Source: an uncultured Acidobacteriota bacterium
Lineage (GTDB): Bacteria; Acidobacteriota; Vicinamibacteria; Vicinamibacterales; UBA2999
Assembly (NCBI GenBank): GCA_902826065.1
Contig: CADEDM010000005.1
Span: 25,599-66,446, forward strand
DNA: 40,848 nt
Reading direction: 5' to 3'
In this document: positions 1 to 8,421 of the stretch, in pieces
How positions within the stretch are numbered: the stretch's first letter is position 1
Layout: each line of letters starts with the position of its first letter
The notes under the pieces: generated by a model
What the model saw: the letters and a program-made list of their open reading frames with translations, nothing else
What the model was told of the DNA's origin: nothing
Database searches by the model: none
Position numbers and translations under genes: made by a program

Positions 1-58
1 CACGGCACCGCGCTGAACGATAGACCGCCGCCGATGTCGGTGGCGGGTCGCGCCGGCC
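1..58. other. Window edge, no supported gene
   Basis: The first 58 bases lie downstream of the glycine-zipper gene. I see no coding frame, hairpin or promoter that I could support in so short a stretch. Confidence 0.5.
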
Positions 59-679
59 TCAGCGGATCTCGGCGTTCCGCCGGCGCGTCACCTGATCCCA
101 CACCGTGGCGGCGCCGCCACCGATGAGGCCGCCGACGACTGCGCCCTTCTTGCCCTTGGTCAGGCCGCCCACGACCGCGCCCGCGGCAGTCGACCCGGCG
201 ATGATGGCGACGCTCTTCTTCACCGAGCGCGTCGGCGGCGCCACTTCACCCGCGCTCCGCGACGAGACGGTGCGGACGCGCGGCTGGTAGACCTCCACCG
301 GCTGCGTGATCACCGCCGGCTGGGCATACGGCCCGTTCGTGTTGGCGACCCGCACGATGCCGGGGGCCGCCGCAACGGGTGCGTCGTAGGTGGCATACGC
401 CACCGCCGGCGCCACCGGCCGGGCCTCGCTCACACACGCCACCTGCGGCCCACCGCCGCCGGCTGCGGCGCGCACGACTGCGCGCTGCCCGGGCTCGCAG
501 GTGACGGCGAGGTCACCCGTGGCACCGACGTCGGCCGCCACCGCGGCGACGCTCGCCGCCGGCGCTACCGCCGCCGGGTTGATGTCGGAGGGCGACGCGC
601 TCACGCCACCCAGATAGAACGCGCCCACGAGGGCGCCGACGCCGGCAGCTCCGATTGCCCATCCAGGAATGTGACGCAT
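59..679 (-). CDS. Glycine-zipper membrane-anchored protein
   Basis: A 206-residue protein of unknown precise role. An N-terminal hydrophobic segment (about residues 8-27) would act as a signal or anchor. The middle is rich in Ala, Pro and Val. The C-terminal 50 residues hold a glycine zipper (GSTAAGAVVGG, then GAVVGGLIGGG) between basic clusters, as in YmgG-like envelope proteins, and the chain ends in a charged tail. I chose ATG at 679 over the upstream TTG at 685 because AGGAGG at 693-688 lies 8 bases from the ATG but only 2 from the TTG. It is divergent from the M23 peptidase gene. The family assignment rests on the zipper alone; an envelope location is inferred. Confidence 0.7.
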   Translation of the reverse strand: MRHIPGWAIGAAGVGALVGAFYLGGVSASPSDINPAAVAPAASVAAVAADVGATGDLAVTCEPGQRAVVRAAAGGGGPQVACVSEARPVAPAVAYATYDAPVAAAPGIVRVANTNGPYAQPAVITQPVEVYQPRVRTVSSRSAGEVAPPTRSVKKSVAIIAGSTAAGAVVGGLTKGKKGAVVGGLIGGGAATVWDQVTRRRNAEIR

Positions 680-687
680 GGCCAAGT

Positions 688-693
688 CCTCCT
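688..693 (-). promoter_or_regulatory. Shine-Dalgarno deciding the start of the glycine-zipper gene
   Basis: AGGAGG on the minus strand lies 8 bases before ATG 679. It argues against the longer TTG start at 685. Confidence 0.7.
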
Positions 694-792
694 GCCCATG
701 GAGTTATCAAGGAGCGTGCCGTCGAGGACGGGAGCAAACAGCGCGATTTCACTCCGGAAATCCGCACGGTGTCCTCGTGCGAGTACGCGCCC

Positions 793-798
793 TATAAT
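793..798 (+). promoter_or_regulatory. -10 box (TATAAT) for a probably leaderless M23 gene
   Basis: A consensus TATAAT ends 6 bases before ATG 805, so transcription should start at or next to the start codon. No Shine-Dalgarno and no good -35 are visible. It belongs to the leaderless pattern seen at several genes in this window. Confidence 0.65.
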
Positions 799-804
799 CG
801 GCGC

Positions 805-1683
805 ATGCGCCTCCTGCGTGTGATCGCGGCGTGGCTCGCGGTCGCGATGGTGTCCGGAGCGCCGCTCGACGCGCAGGACGGCCTGCGCCTGCGGGTCCGC
901 GACGGACTGATCCAGCCCGGCGACGTGGTGCGGCTCGACGTCACGGCGCCGCCCGCGGTCACGTTCGTCAGCGCGCAGTGGCACGACCAGACGTTTCCGC
1001 TCGAGCGGAACCCCGCCGGCACGTGGCAGGCGCTGCTCGGGATCGACGTCGACGCGCCGATCGGCGCGTCGGAGCTGCGCGTCACCGGCCGCCGTGCCGC
1101 CGGCGATCCACTGGAGCGCGCGTTCCCGGTCGAGATCGCGGCCAAGCAGGTGCGCACCCGGCGGATTCGCGTGAACCCGAAGTTCGTCAACCCGCCCAAG
1201 ACGGAACTGGCGCGGATCAAGAAGGAAACGGAAGAGCTCGCCGCGATTTTCCGCTCACCGTCGAGCGGACGCCTCTGGAAGGACGGCGCGGTGCGTCCCG
1301 TCGAAGGCGTGGCGGTGAGCGGGTTCGGTGTCCGCAGTGTGCTCAATGGCGAGCCGCGCGGTCCGCACACCGGCCTCGACCTCGCCGCCGGCACCGGCAC
1401 GCCCGTGCATGCGCCCACGCCCGGCGTGGTCGTGGCGGCGCGTCCGTTCTACTTCTCGGGCAACACCGTGATCCTCGACCACGGCCAGGGCCTCTACTCG
1501 ACGATGGCCCACCTGTCGGTCATCGACGTCACGGAAGGGCAGCAGGTCGCGCAGGGAACGTTGCTGGGCAAGGTGGGTGCGACCGGACGCGTCACCGGTC
1601 CCCACCTGCACTGGGCGGTGCGCCTGCATGGGGCGCGCGTCGACCCGTTGTCGCTGCTCGACGTGCTGAACGCCGCGCGGTAG
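805..1683 (+). CDS. M23 family metallopeptidase (LytM/lysostaphin fold), secreted
   Basis: A 292-residue secreted endopeptidase expected to cut peptidoglycan cross-links in the periplasm or outside. Residues 1-24 form a signal peptide. Residues 25-115 look like a beta-sandwich (Ig-like) domain, followed by a basic linker. Residues 170-285 are the M23 domain. The zinc ligands are visible as H188 and D192 (HTGLD) and H269 of the HLH motif, with H236 and H267 as catalytic histidines, so the enzyme should be active. The open frame extends upstream to 655, but ATG 805 begins the signal peptide and sits just after a TATAAT box. It is convergent with the M19 gene, 36 bases away. Confidence 0.9.
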   Translation: MRLLRVIAAWLAVAMVSGAPLDAQDGLRLRVRDGLIQPGDVVRLDVTAPPAVTFVSAQWHDQTFPLERNPAGTWQALLGIDVDAPIGASELRVTGRRAAGDPLERAFPVEIAAKQVRTRRIRVNPKFVNPPKTELARIKKETEELAAIFRSPSSGRLWKDGAVRPVEGVAVSGFGVRSVLNGEPRGPHTGLDLAAGTGTPVHAPTPGVVVAARPFYFSGNTVILDHGQGLYSTMAHLSVIDVTEGQQVAQGTLLGKVGATGRVTGPHLHWAVRLHGARVDPLSLLDVLNAAR

Positions 1684-1719
1684 CGCCGACCTCCTGGTCG
1701 CGCCCTCGCGCCGCGCCCG

Positions 1720-2988
1720 CTACTTGCCGCCGTCGAGACCCTTGAGCGTCGCCGTCGACGGCCCGCGCTGCTTCTGCAGATCCGTCGCCACGCGCTCGGC
1801 CTGGCGCCACGCCCGCAGGACGTTCAGGCCAATCACCTTCTTCACGTCGTCGTCGGAGTAGCCGCGCTTCAGCAGTTCCGCCGTGAGCGCCGGGTATGTC
1901 GAGACGTCCTCGAGGCCCTGAACGACCTCGGTGATGCCGTCGAAGTCGCCGCCCAGGCCGATGTGATCGATGCCGGCGACCTTGCGGATGTGGTCGACGT
2001 GATCGGCCACTTGCGCCACAGTGGCCCGCGGCCCGGGATTGGCCTTGCGCCAGGCGTCCATCGCTTTGCCCACGCCCGCCTGGTCGTTCGGCATCGACTG
2101 CTGCAGGCGCGTCCGTTCCGCCCCCGACCGGCGGTCGTAGGCCACGACCTCGGGCGACGTGAACCCGGGCACGAAGCTCACCATCACGACGCCGCCGTTC
2201 TTCGGCAGCCGTTGCAGGATGGTGTCGGGGACGTTGCGGGGCACATCCGCGATGGCGCGGGCCGACGAGTGCGAGAAGATCACCGGCGCCTGCGCGACGC
2301 GCAGCGCGTCGTCCATCGTGTCGGGCGAGACGTGGCTCAAATCCACGAGCATGCCCATGCGGTTCATCTCGCGCACGACCTCTTCGCCGAACGCCGTGAG
2401 ACCGCCATGCGCCGGCGCATCGGCGGCGGCATCGGCCCAGGGCGTGTTGTTGTTGTGGGTGAGCGTCATGTAGCGGGCGCCCAGCGCGTACATCATCCGC
2501 AGGGTCGCCAGCGAGCTGTCGACCGAGTGACCGCCTTCCATGCCGATCATCGAGGCGATGCGCCCGCGGGTGAAGGCGCGGTCGACGTCGTCGGCGGTGA
2601 GGGCGAGCTCGAACGTCTCCGGCCAGCGTCTCAGCATGCGATGCACGACGTCGATCTGCTCGAGCGTCGCCACCACGGCTTCAGGCGCCGGCATCGTCGA
2701 CGGCACGTAGACCGACCAGAACTGGCCGCCCAATCCGCCGGCGCGCAGCCGCGGGATGTCGGTCATCAGCGACGGCACGCTCTTCGTGATGTCGGCCTTG
2801 GCGAGGTCGCGGCCGGGATCGAGTCCGCGCAGCGCCCACGGATAGTCGTTGTGCCCGTCGATGAGCGGCACCTGGCCGTGGAGCGCCTTCGCACGCGCGA
2901 CGAGGTTCTGCTGGGCGGTCAGGGCATCCGAGGTCATGAGGATCGCGGCGAGTCCGGCCGCGCCGGCGGCGATGAGAGCGGAACGCAT
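1720..2988 (-). CDS. M19 family membrane dipeptidase (renal dipeptidase-like)
   Basis: A 422-residue exported zinc dipeptidase that hydrolyses dipeptides. A signal peptide covers residues 1-25. The binuclear zinc ligands of the renal dipeptidase family are present: H46 and D48 (DGHND), E151 (GMEGG), H219 (DLSHV) and H240 (FSHSS), plus a late GGDFDG motif. The length is normal. The frame stays open far upstream through the two-component genes, but ATG 2988 begins the signal sequence, and a TACTAT box lies 9 bases before it. It lies 38 bases downstream of the LytTR regulator, so it may also receive read-through from that operon. Its substrate is not known. Confidence 0.92.
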   Translation of the reverse strand: MRSALIAAGAAGLAAILMTSDALTAQQNLVARAKALHGQVPLIDGHNDYPWALRGLDPGRDLAKADITKSVPSLMTDIPRLRAGGLGGQFWSVYVPSTMPAPEAVVATLEQIDVVHRMLRRWPETFELALTADDVDRAFTRGRIASMIGMEGGHSVDSSLATLRMMYALGARYMTLTHNNNTPWADAAADAPAHGGLTAFGEEVVREMNRMGMLVDLSHVSPDTMDDALRVAQAPVIFSHSSARAIADVPRNVPDTILQRLPKNGGVVMVSFVPGFTSPEVVAYDRRSGAERTRLQQSMPNDQAGVGKAMDAWRKANPGPRATVAQVADHVDHIRKVAGIDHIGLGGDFDGITEVVQGLEDVSTYPALTAELLKRGYSDDDVKKVIGLNVLRAWRQAERVATDLQKQRGPSTATLKGLDGGK

Positions 2989-2997
2989 GGTTCTGGA

Positions 2998-3003
2998 ATA
3001 GTA
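2998..3003 (-). promoter_or_regulatory. -10-like box (TACTAT) for the M19 dipeptidase gene
   Basis: TACTAT on the minus strand ends 9 bases before ATG 2988, in the 38-base gap after the LytTR regulator. It implies a very short or absent leader and a promoter internal to the cluster. Confidence 0.45.
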
Positions 3004-3026
3004 GGCGATCGGGTCATCCGGGGAGG

Positions 3027-3800
3027 TCAGAGTTTGAGCAGCGTCTCGCGCAGCACCTTCGACTGCAGGCGGCTCACCGGCAGGACCTGGCCGTTCGTCA
3101 GCGTGACCTCGTAGGTGCCGCCAGGCATCGGGCTGACCTTCTGAATCAGGTCGACGGCGGCCAGCGCGCCACGGCCCAGCCGCACGAAACGGCGCGGATC
3201 GAGCCGCGCTTCGAGCGCGTGCAGTGGATGGGTGATGGTGTAGCGCTCCCCAGTCGTCGTCGTGATGTCGAGCAGCTCGCCGTCGGCCACCACCGACGCG
3301 ACCTGGCGGATCGGCAGGATCACGACCTCGTCGCGGCGGCGCACGGGGATGCGTTCGAGGTAGGTGCGGCGCGTGGCGGTATCGAGGACGGTGGCGGCCG
3401 CCGTCAGCGACTTCGCACGCTCGGCGGCGGAGGCGTGCACCCGCGCACGGGCCCGGTCGACGGTGGCGCGGAGGCGCTCGAGGTCGACCGGCTTCAGCAG
3501 GTAGTCGACCGCGTTCAACTCGAACGCCTGCACCGCGAACTCGTCGAACGCCGTGACGAACGCGATGGCGGGTGTGGCGCCGCGCGACACCAGCCGGGCC
3601 GCGTCGAGGCCGCCCAGCTCCGGCATCTCCAGGTCGAGCAGCGCGAGGTCGGGACGCAACTGCTCGATGAGATCGACCGCTTCCTTCCCGTTCGAGGCTT
3701 CGCCCACGAGCGTGACGTCGGGCAGGCCTTCGAGCAGCTTGGCCAGGAAACGTCGGGCGGGACGCTCGTCGTCGGCGATCAAGACCTTCATCGGCGCCAT
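3027..3800 (-). CDS. LytTR family response regulator
   Basis: A 257-residue DNA-binding response regulator. The receiver domain (residues 4-120) shows the acidic pair D10-D11, phospho-acceptor D56 (LLDLEMP), a conserved T (VTAFDEF) and K in the LLKPVD loop. A LytTR DNA-binding domain fills residues 150-257. It starts 3 bases after the stop of the sensor kinase gene, so the two are co-transcribed and probably translationally coupled. Regulators of this type usually bind paired direct repeats upstream of membrane or export genes. The target here is unknown; the M19 dipeptidase next in line is a candidate. Confidence 0.93.
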   Translation of the reverse strand: MAPMKVLIADDERPARRFLAKLLEGLPDVTLVGEASNGKEAVDLIEQLRPDLALLDLEMPELGGLDAARLVSRGATPAIAFVTAFDEFAVQAFELNAVDYLLKPVDLERLRATVDRARARVHASAAERAKSLTAAATVLDTATRRTYLERIPVRRRDEVVILPIRQVASVVADGELLDITTTTGERYTITHPLHALEARLDPRRFVRLGRGALAAVDLIQKVSPMPGGTYEVTLTNGQVLPVSRLQSKVLRETLLKL

Positions 3801-3803
3801 GGG

Positions 3804-5651
3804 CTAGCCGGCCGCCCGTTGGCCATGGGTGACGAGCTCGCGGGCCGCGGCTGCGATCGGCACGCGTACTTCGGCGATGGTGTGGCCCGCCGCCGACGCG
3901 AGCGTCAGCGAGGCCGCATCGCCGTAGTGGCCGGCCAGCCGTCGTTCGACGTTGGCGAGTCCGACCCTCGTCGTGCCTTCGCCTGGTGACTCCGACAGCG
4001 GCGCACCGGTGTTGGACACGGTCACGACCAGCGCCGACGTCGGCACCGTCTCGAGCCTGGCGGCGACACGCACCTCGCCGCCGCGAATCGACGGTGCGAC
4101 GCCATGCTTCACGGCGTTCTCGACCAGGGGCTGCACGATCAGACAGGGCACCGGCAGCGGCCGCAGCCCGGCCGGGACATCGAGCTGCACGTGCAGCCGT
4201 TCTTCGAAGCGCTCCTTCTCGATGTCCAGGTAGTGCTCCACGAGCTCGAGCTCGCGGCCCAGCGTCGTCATCTCGCCCTCTGACTTGAGCACGCTGCGCA
4301 AGAGCGACGTCAGGCGCAGCAGCGTCCTGAGGGCTCGAGGCGGAGCGGTCTCGATGAGGTAGCCGATGGTCGTGAGCGCATTGAACAGGAAGTGGGGATT
4401 GATTTGCGCCCGCAGCGCGCGCAGTTCCGCCTCGGCGGCCAGCCGCACGATCTCCTCCTCGCGCAGTCGCTGATCGAGCCGCTCGAGCCCCAGCCGCAGC
4501 GCGTCGATGCGCCGCGCGGCCAGCAACACGGCCTGCTCGAGAAACGCGAGGTCGTCCGAGAGCAGACGCCGGCCGCCGGTCAGGCCGCCCAGACGCAGCA
4601 CGAAGCGCGGCGCCTCGGTCGTGGGCACCAGCACTTCGGTCGTGACCGGCGTGCGCAGCGCGGCGCCGTCGTCGTCGGGCACGCACCAGGCGCTCGAGGC
4701 ATTCATCGCGGTCGCCGCCATGGCGGCCGTGCAGGCGAGCACCGCATCCACCGACTCGCACGCCGGCAGGTCGCGCGCCAGCGTGGCCCGCAGTTCCGCG
4801 AAGTCATGGCGGCCCAGCAGTGCCGCGTCGACGAACCTCGACACGCCCCGGCGCAGGGCCGGGTAGACCGCGGCGGTGCTGACCCAGCCGGCCAGCAGGG
4901 CCGCGACGGCGAGGGGTCCGGGCGGGATCAGGAACACGGCGGAGTATCCCGCCATCGCGATCGCGACGAGGGCGAGCAGCGTGAGCGCGCGCTTGAGGAA
5001 GAGGTCGGCCAGCGCGAACCGGTATTCCTGGTAGAGGATTGCGAACGCCAACGGCAGCACCGCGGTATGGCCGACGAGCTCGGCGAGCCATCCACCGGCA
5101 GCGTCGTGGAAGTGCCCGAGATGATTCGCCGCGACCGCGAAGAGCGAGAGCGCGAGCAGCCAGAGGGCGCGCCGCCCGTTGGTCTGGCTGCGGGTCAGCA
5201 GCGCCAGCGGCACGACGATCGCGCCGAACGCCACGGTGAGCACGGTGAAGGCCAGCGCCGACGGCCTTGCCGCCCCGGCGGCAATGGTCCGGACCTGGAG
5301 CACCGTGGCACTGGCGCTGCAGGCGTAGGCGACGGCGATCAGGTAGCGTCCGCCGCGGACGTCGCGCGCGACCGAATGCACGACCACGGCGGCGAGGGAC
5401 GCGAGTGCCGCGAACGCGATGGCGCTGAACCACGACTCCGGTCCGGCGCTGCCGACGCGGCTGAGCAGGTAGTCGCCCAGCTCGCCGAGGTTCCACGTGA
5501 GCCCGAGCAGCGCCGTGAGCAGCGGCAGCCGGTCGCTGCGGTCGGCGGTGAGCCGTCCCTGCCGCACCAGCCGCAGCAGCATCGCGCACAGCACCGCGCC
5601 CATCGTGAACCCGACGAGGTTCAGCAGCTCGGCCGCGTTGTAGGGGGCCAC
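3804..5651 (-). CDS. LytS/YehU-type sensor histidine kinase
   Basis: A 615-residue membrane sensor kinase. Residues 8-260 carry about eight hydrophobic helices. Residues 285-385 resemble a GAF-like domain followed by a short coiled coil. Residues 410-490 are the His_kinase domain of the LytS family, with phospho-acceptor H420 in the NPHFLFNAL motif. Residues 500-600 are the ATPase with N-box VENAVKHG and a G-box (GLANVERRL). It pairs with the LytTR regulator downstream. The start is GTG at 5651, placed 6 bases after a TACAAT box with no Shine-Dalgarno, so the mRNA is probably leaderless. The stimulus cannot be read from the sequence. Confidence 0.93.
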   Translation of the reverse strand: MAPYNAAELLNLVGFTMGAVLCAMLLRLVRQGRLTADRSDRLPLLTALLGLTWNLGELGDYLLSRVGSAGPESWFSAIAFAALASLAAVVVHSVARDVRGGRYLIAVAYACSASATVLQVRTIAAGAARPSALAFTVLTVAFGAIVVPLALLTRSQTNGRRALWLLALSLFAVAANHLGHFHDAAGGWLAELVGHTAVLPLAFAILYQEYRFALADLFLKRALTLLALVAIAMAGYSAVFLIPPGPLAVAALLAGWVSTAAVYPALRRGVSRFVDAALLGRHDFAELRATLARDLPACESVDAVLACTAAMAATAMNASSAWCVPDDDGAALRTPVTTEVLVPTTEAPRFVLRLGGLTGGRRLLSDDLAFLEQAVLLAARRIDALRLGLERLDQRLREEEIVRLAAEAELRALRAQINPHFLFNALTTIGYLIETAPPRALRTLLRLTSLLRSVLKSEGEMTTLGRELELVEHYLDIEKERFEERLHVQLDVPAGLRPLPVPCLIVQPLVENAVKHGVAPSIRGGEVRVAARLETVPTSALVVTVSNTGAPLSESPGEGTTRVGLANVERRLAGHYGDAASLTLASAAGHTIAEVRVPIAAAARELVTHGQRAAG

Positions 5652-5657
5652 GGTCGA

Positions 5658-5663
5658 ATTGTA
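5658..5663 (-). promoter_or_regulatory. -10 box (TACAAT) for the leaderless histidine kinase gene
   Basis: TACAAT on the minus strand ends 6 bases before the GTG start at 5651. It supports the GTG start and a leaderless transcript for the two-component operon. Confidence 0.6.
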
Positions 5664-5821
5664 GACCTCGGGTCCGCGCCCCGGCGGCCGAAGCTCCGAT
5701 GGGCGGTCGTGGCGCCGGCATGACCGGGCGGTCCCGGCCGGCGAGCGGCGCCGCGCCGACGTGCGCCCGGCTGGGGCCGTGCCCCGGTGCGGATGCGTGA
5801 GGGATCGCCCGGCGGCGATGC

Positions 5822-5827
5822 CATAAT
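5822..5827 (+). promoter_or_regulatory. -10-like box (CATAAT) for the M20 gene
   Basis: CATAAT lies about 70 bases before ATG 5895 and predicts a leader of about 60 bases. The divergent gap 5652-5894 (243 bases) holds this box and the divergent TACAAT; I saw nothing else in it. Confidence 0.4.
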
Positions 5828-5894
5828 CCGCAGCACTCGGCGGCCGCGCCTACGCCCCGTTCCTGCCAGGCGCGCCACGAGGATGGAGGATGGA

Positions 5895-7580
5895 ATGACG
5901 CGCAAAGCAGTGCTGTGGGTGACGGCAACGGTCTGTGCCGTGGGTATCGCGGCGGCGGTGCCCCATGCCCGCCAGCGACCCCCGCTCCCGGCCCAGGTCG
6001 CGGCGCCCTCGACGGTGACGAAGGCCGATCCCCGCGTGCAGAAGCTCAAGGACCAGGTGCTGGCCGACGTCTCGTCGCAGCCGATGTTCGATCTCGGCCA
6101 GGTGATGACCGACACGGTCTTCAGCTACGGCGAGCTCGGGTTCCAGGAGTTCGAGACGCAGAAGTACCTGACCGGCGTGCTGAAGGACAACGGCTTCACG
6201 ATCGAGACCGGCGTCGCCGGCATCCCGAGCGCGTGGACGGCCAAGTGGGGCAGCGGGCATCCGGTGATTGCACTCGGCTCCGACGTCGACTGCATTCCCC
6301 AGGCATCGCAGAAGCCCGGCGTCGCGTATCGCGATCAGATCGTCGACGGCGCTCCCGGCCACGGCGAAGGCCACAACTCCGGCGTGCCGCTGAACATCGT
6401 GTCGGCGATTGCCGTGAAGCGGATCATGGAGCGCGAGAAGCTGCCCGGCACCATCGTGTTGTGGCCCGGCATCGCCGAAGAGCAGCTCGGCACCAAGGCC
6501 TACTACGTGCGCTCGGGACTCTTCAAGGACGTCGACCTGGTCATGTACAACCACGTCGGCTCGAATCTCGGCACCGGCTGGGGCGACAGCGGCGGCAACG
6601 GCCTGATCTCGGTCGAGTACCTGTTCGAAGGCGAGACCGCCCACAGCGCCGGCGCGCCGTGGCGTGGCCGCAGCGCGCTCGACGCGGTGGAGCTGATGAA
6701 CGTGGGCTGGAACTACCGCCGCGAGCACCTGCGCTTGCAGCAACGCTCGCACTACGTCATCAACAACGGCGGCGATCAGCCCAACGTCGTGCCGCGCAAC
6801 GCCGGCGTCTGGTACTACTTCCGCGAGACCAACTACGAGAACATCAAGAACCTGTGGGACATCGCCGACAAGATGGCGCAGGGCGCGTCGCTCATGACCA
6901 ACACGACGTTCACCTCACGCGTGCTGGGCTCGGCGTGGCCATCGCACATGAACCGCACGATGGCCGAGACGCTGCACGCGAACATCGAGAAGGTGGGCCT
7001 GCCGACGTGGACGCCCGACGACCTGTCGCTGGCCACGGCGACGCAGAAGGAGCTGAAGGTGCCGGTGGTGGGCCTCGTGAAGGAGATTCGTCCGCTGCGT
7101 GGCGCCGAAGAGATCCCCGACGACGACAAGCGCGGCGGCGGCTCCGATGACATCGGCGACATCTCGTGGAACGTGCCCACCGTGTCGCTGTCGTTCCCGG
7201 CCAACTTCCAGGCCGGCCCTGGCCACAACTGGGCCAACGCCATTCCGATGGCGACGCCGATCGCGCACAAGGGCGTGAACTACGGCGCCCGCGCGCAGGC
7301 GATGACGCTGCTCGAGTTCATGATGCGGCCCGAGCTGGTGCAGGGCGCGAAGGACTACTTCCAGAACGTCCAGCTGAAGAAGCGGCAGTACACGCCGCTG
7401 CTGCGGCCCGGCGATCAGCCGGCGATTCACCTGAACAAGGGGATCATGGACAAGTACCGGGCCGAGATGAAGAAGTACTACTTCGACACCTCGAAGTACA
7501 AGACCTACATGGATCAGATGAAGGCGCAGTTCGGCTATTCCTACCCGACCGTGCGCACGGGCGCGACCACGCAGCCGTAA
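5895..7580 (+). CDS. M20 family amidohydrolase, AbgB-like, secreted
   Basis: A 561-residue exported zinc hydrolase of the M20 peptidase clan, closest in motif layout to AbgB, a subunit of p-aminobenzoyl-glutamate hydrolase. A signal peptide spans residues 1-25. Metal-site segments are visible: GSDVD (about 129-132), GHGEGHNSG (155-163) and IAEEQLG (193-199). A dimerisation-domain segment ETAHSAGAPWRGRSALDA follows, then the late motif DIGDISWNVPT that is typical of AbgB-like proteins. About 60 extra residues at the C-terminus are rich in Lys and Tyr. Start 5895 has a GGAGG site 5 bases upstream; an in-frame ATG at 5883 is possible but lacks one. No AbgA partner is present, so the substrate is open. 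Confidence 0.88.
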   Translation: MTRKAVLWVTATVCAVGIAAAVPHARQRPPLPAQVAAPSTVTKADPRVQKLKDQVLADVSSQPMFDLGQVMTDTVFSYGELGFQEFETQKYLTGVLKDNGFTIETGVAGIPSAWTAKWGSGHPVIALGSDVDCIPQASQKPGVAYRDQIVDGAPGHGEGHNSGVPLNIVSAIAVKRIMEREKLPGTIVLWPGIAEEQLGTKAYYVRSGLFKDVDLVMYNHVGSNLGTGWGDSGGNGLISVEYLFEGETAHSAGAPWRGRSALDAVELMNVGWNYRREHLRLQQRSHYVINNGGDQPNVVPRNAGVWYYFRETNYENIKNLWDIADKMAQGASLMTNTTFTSRVLGSAWPSHMNRTMAETLHANIEKVGLPTWTPDDLSLATATQKELKVPVVGLVKEIRPLRGAEEIPDDDKRGGGSDDIGDISWNVPTVSLSFPANFQAGPGHNWANAIPMATPIAHKGVNYGARAQAMTLLEFMMRPELVQGAKDYFQNVQLKKRQYTPLLRPGDQPAIHLNKGIMDKYRAEMKKYYFDTSKYKTYMDQMKAQFGYSYPTVRTGATTQP

Positions 7581-7604
7581 CCCTCGACGGCCAGACACAC
7601 CTGC

Positions 7605-7634
7605 GGGGCGCTGGAGTCGACACTCCGGCGCTCC
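7605..7634. terminator. Bidirectional terminator-like hairpin between convergent genes
   Basis: A 13-base-pair stem with two G-T pairs and a CGAC loop (arms 7605-7617 and 7622-7634) lies between the M20 gene and the converging small secreted protein gene. No T-tract follows on either strand. Confidence 0.55.
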
Positions 7635-7676
7635 GTCGCCGCGTACGGCCGTGCCCGGCGGTGAGGTGTTCGCCGT

Positions 7677-8051
7677 CTACTGCGCGGCGCGCTTGCCGGT
7701 GAACGGCGCGACGCCCTGGCCGTAGTCCATCTCGCCCTTGATGGCGTCGCCGCTCACCGTGCCGCTGGTGACGATCGTCATCGGCCCCTGCGGCCCGCTC
7801 ATGTCGAAGGTGAACTTGAGGGCGCCGTCCTTCACGGTGCCGGTGAAGGCCGACTCGCCCATCTCGCTCGCGATCGTGCCCTTCAGCGTCTCGCCGGAGA
7901 CGTTCAGCACGAGGTCGACTTTCATCATGCCCTGCGGGCTGTCGACGTCGAGCGCCCACTTGCCGCCGACCGCCTCCTGCGCGGCGATGAGGACGGACGA
8001 CAACGCGACGGCCGCAGCCAAAGCGATGGTGAGACGGATGAGGTTGCGCAT
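7677..8051 (-). CDS. Small secreted beta-rich protein of unknown function
   Basis: A 124-residue protein with a clear signal peptide (residues 1-24, ending near IAAQ). The mature part is a repetitive beta-strand pattern of the type GKW.LDVDSP..., LKGTI, FTGTVKDG and SGTVSGDAIKGEMDYG, ending in a lysine- and arginine-containing FTGKRAAQ. Proteins of this kind are common as hypotheticals in Acidobacteriota and resemble short lipocalin- or calycin-like barrels. The start at ATG 8051 is chosen by the signal peptide; longer in-frame starts would run toward the Rieske gene. A weak TACCCT box ends 8 bases before the start. I do not assign a function. Confidence 0.75.
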   Translation of the reverse strand: MRNLIRLTIALAAAVALSSVLIAAQEAVGGKWALDVDSPQGMMKVDLVLNVSGETLKGTIASEMGESAFTGTVKDGALKFTFDMSGPQGPMTIVTSGTVSGDAIKGEMDYGQGVAPFTGKRAAQ

Positions 8052-8101
8052 AGGGCCGGAGGGTAGCACAGACGTCCCCACCCGGCAGTGCGCCCGCCCC
8101 A

Positions 8102-8419
8102 TCAGTCGGAGAGCCGCACCTGCACGTCGCCGTCGACGATCTGGACGTCGTGGCGCGAGACGCCCATCTTCGGATCCTGCGCGAGCCGGCCGGTCCGGAT
8201 CTCGTAACTCCAGCCGTGCCACGGACACGTGACCTCGTCGCGGGCGTCGATGTCGCCTTCGCACAGCGGCCCGGCGTGGTGCAGGCACAGGTTGTCGATG
8301 GCGTGGAAGCCATCGTGCAGGCGGAACAGCGCGACGTGGCGGCCTTCGACCTTCACGAAGTGTCCGCCGGGCGCGAACCCGTCGGCGCGGCCGACACTGA
8401 TGAACCGCCCCCCCGGCAC
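8102..8419 (-). CDS. Standalone Rieske [2Fe-2S] protein
   Basis: A 105-residue soluble Rieske ferredoxin of the NirD/dioxygenase-ferredoxin type. Cluster ligands are C45 and H47 (CLH) and C65 and H68 (CPWH). No signal or membrane segment precedes them, so it is probably cytoplasmic. The start is GTG at 8419, 2 bases after the stop of the M28 gene, with GGAAG in the end of that gene 5 bases upstream. The same frame stays open over most of the M28 gene, but that part is a shadow. It would shuttle electrons to an oxygenase or reductase; none is encoded beside it, so its partner is unknown. Confidence 0.85.
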   Translation of the reverse strand: MPGGRFISVGRADGFAPGGHFVKVEGRHVALFRLHDGFHAIDNLCLHHAGPLCEGDIDARDEVTCPWHGWSYEIRTGRLAQDPKMGVSRHDVQIVDGDVQVRLSD

Positions 8420-8421
8420 GT

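Noticed and set aside
2989..4761. Upstream in-frame extension of the M19 gene through the two-component genes
   Set aside because: The LytTR and LytS motifs are in another frame of the same strand, and the extension is Arg/Ala-rich low complexity. A signal peptide begins at 2988.
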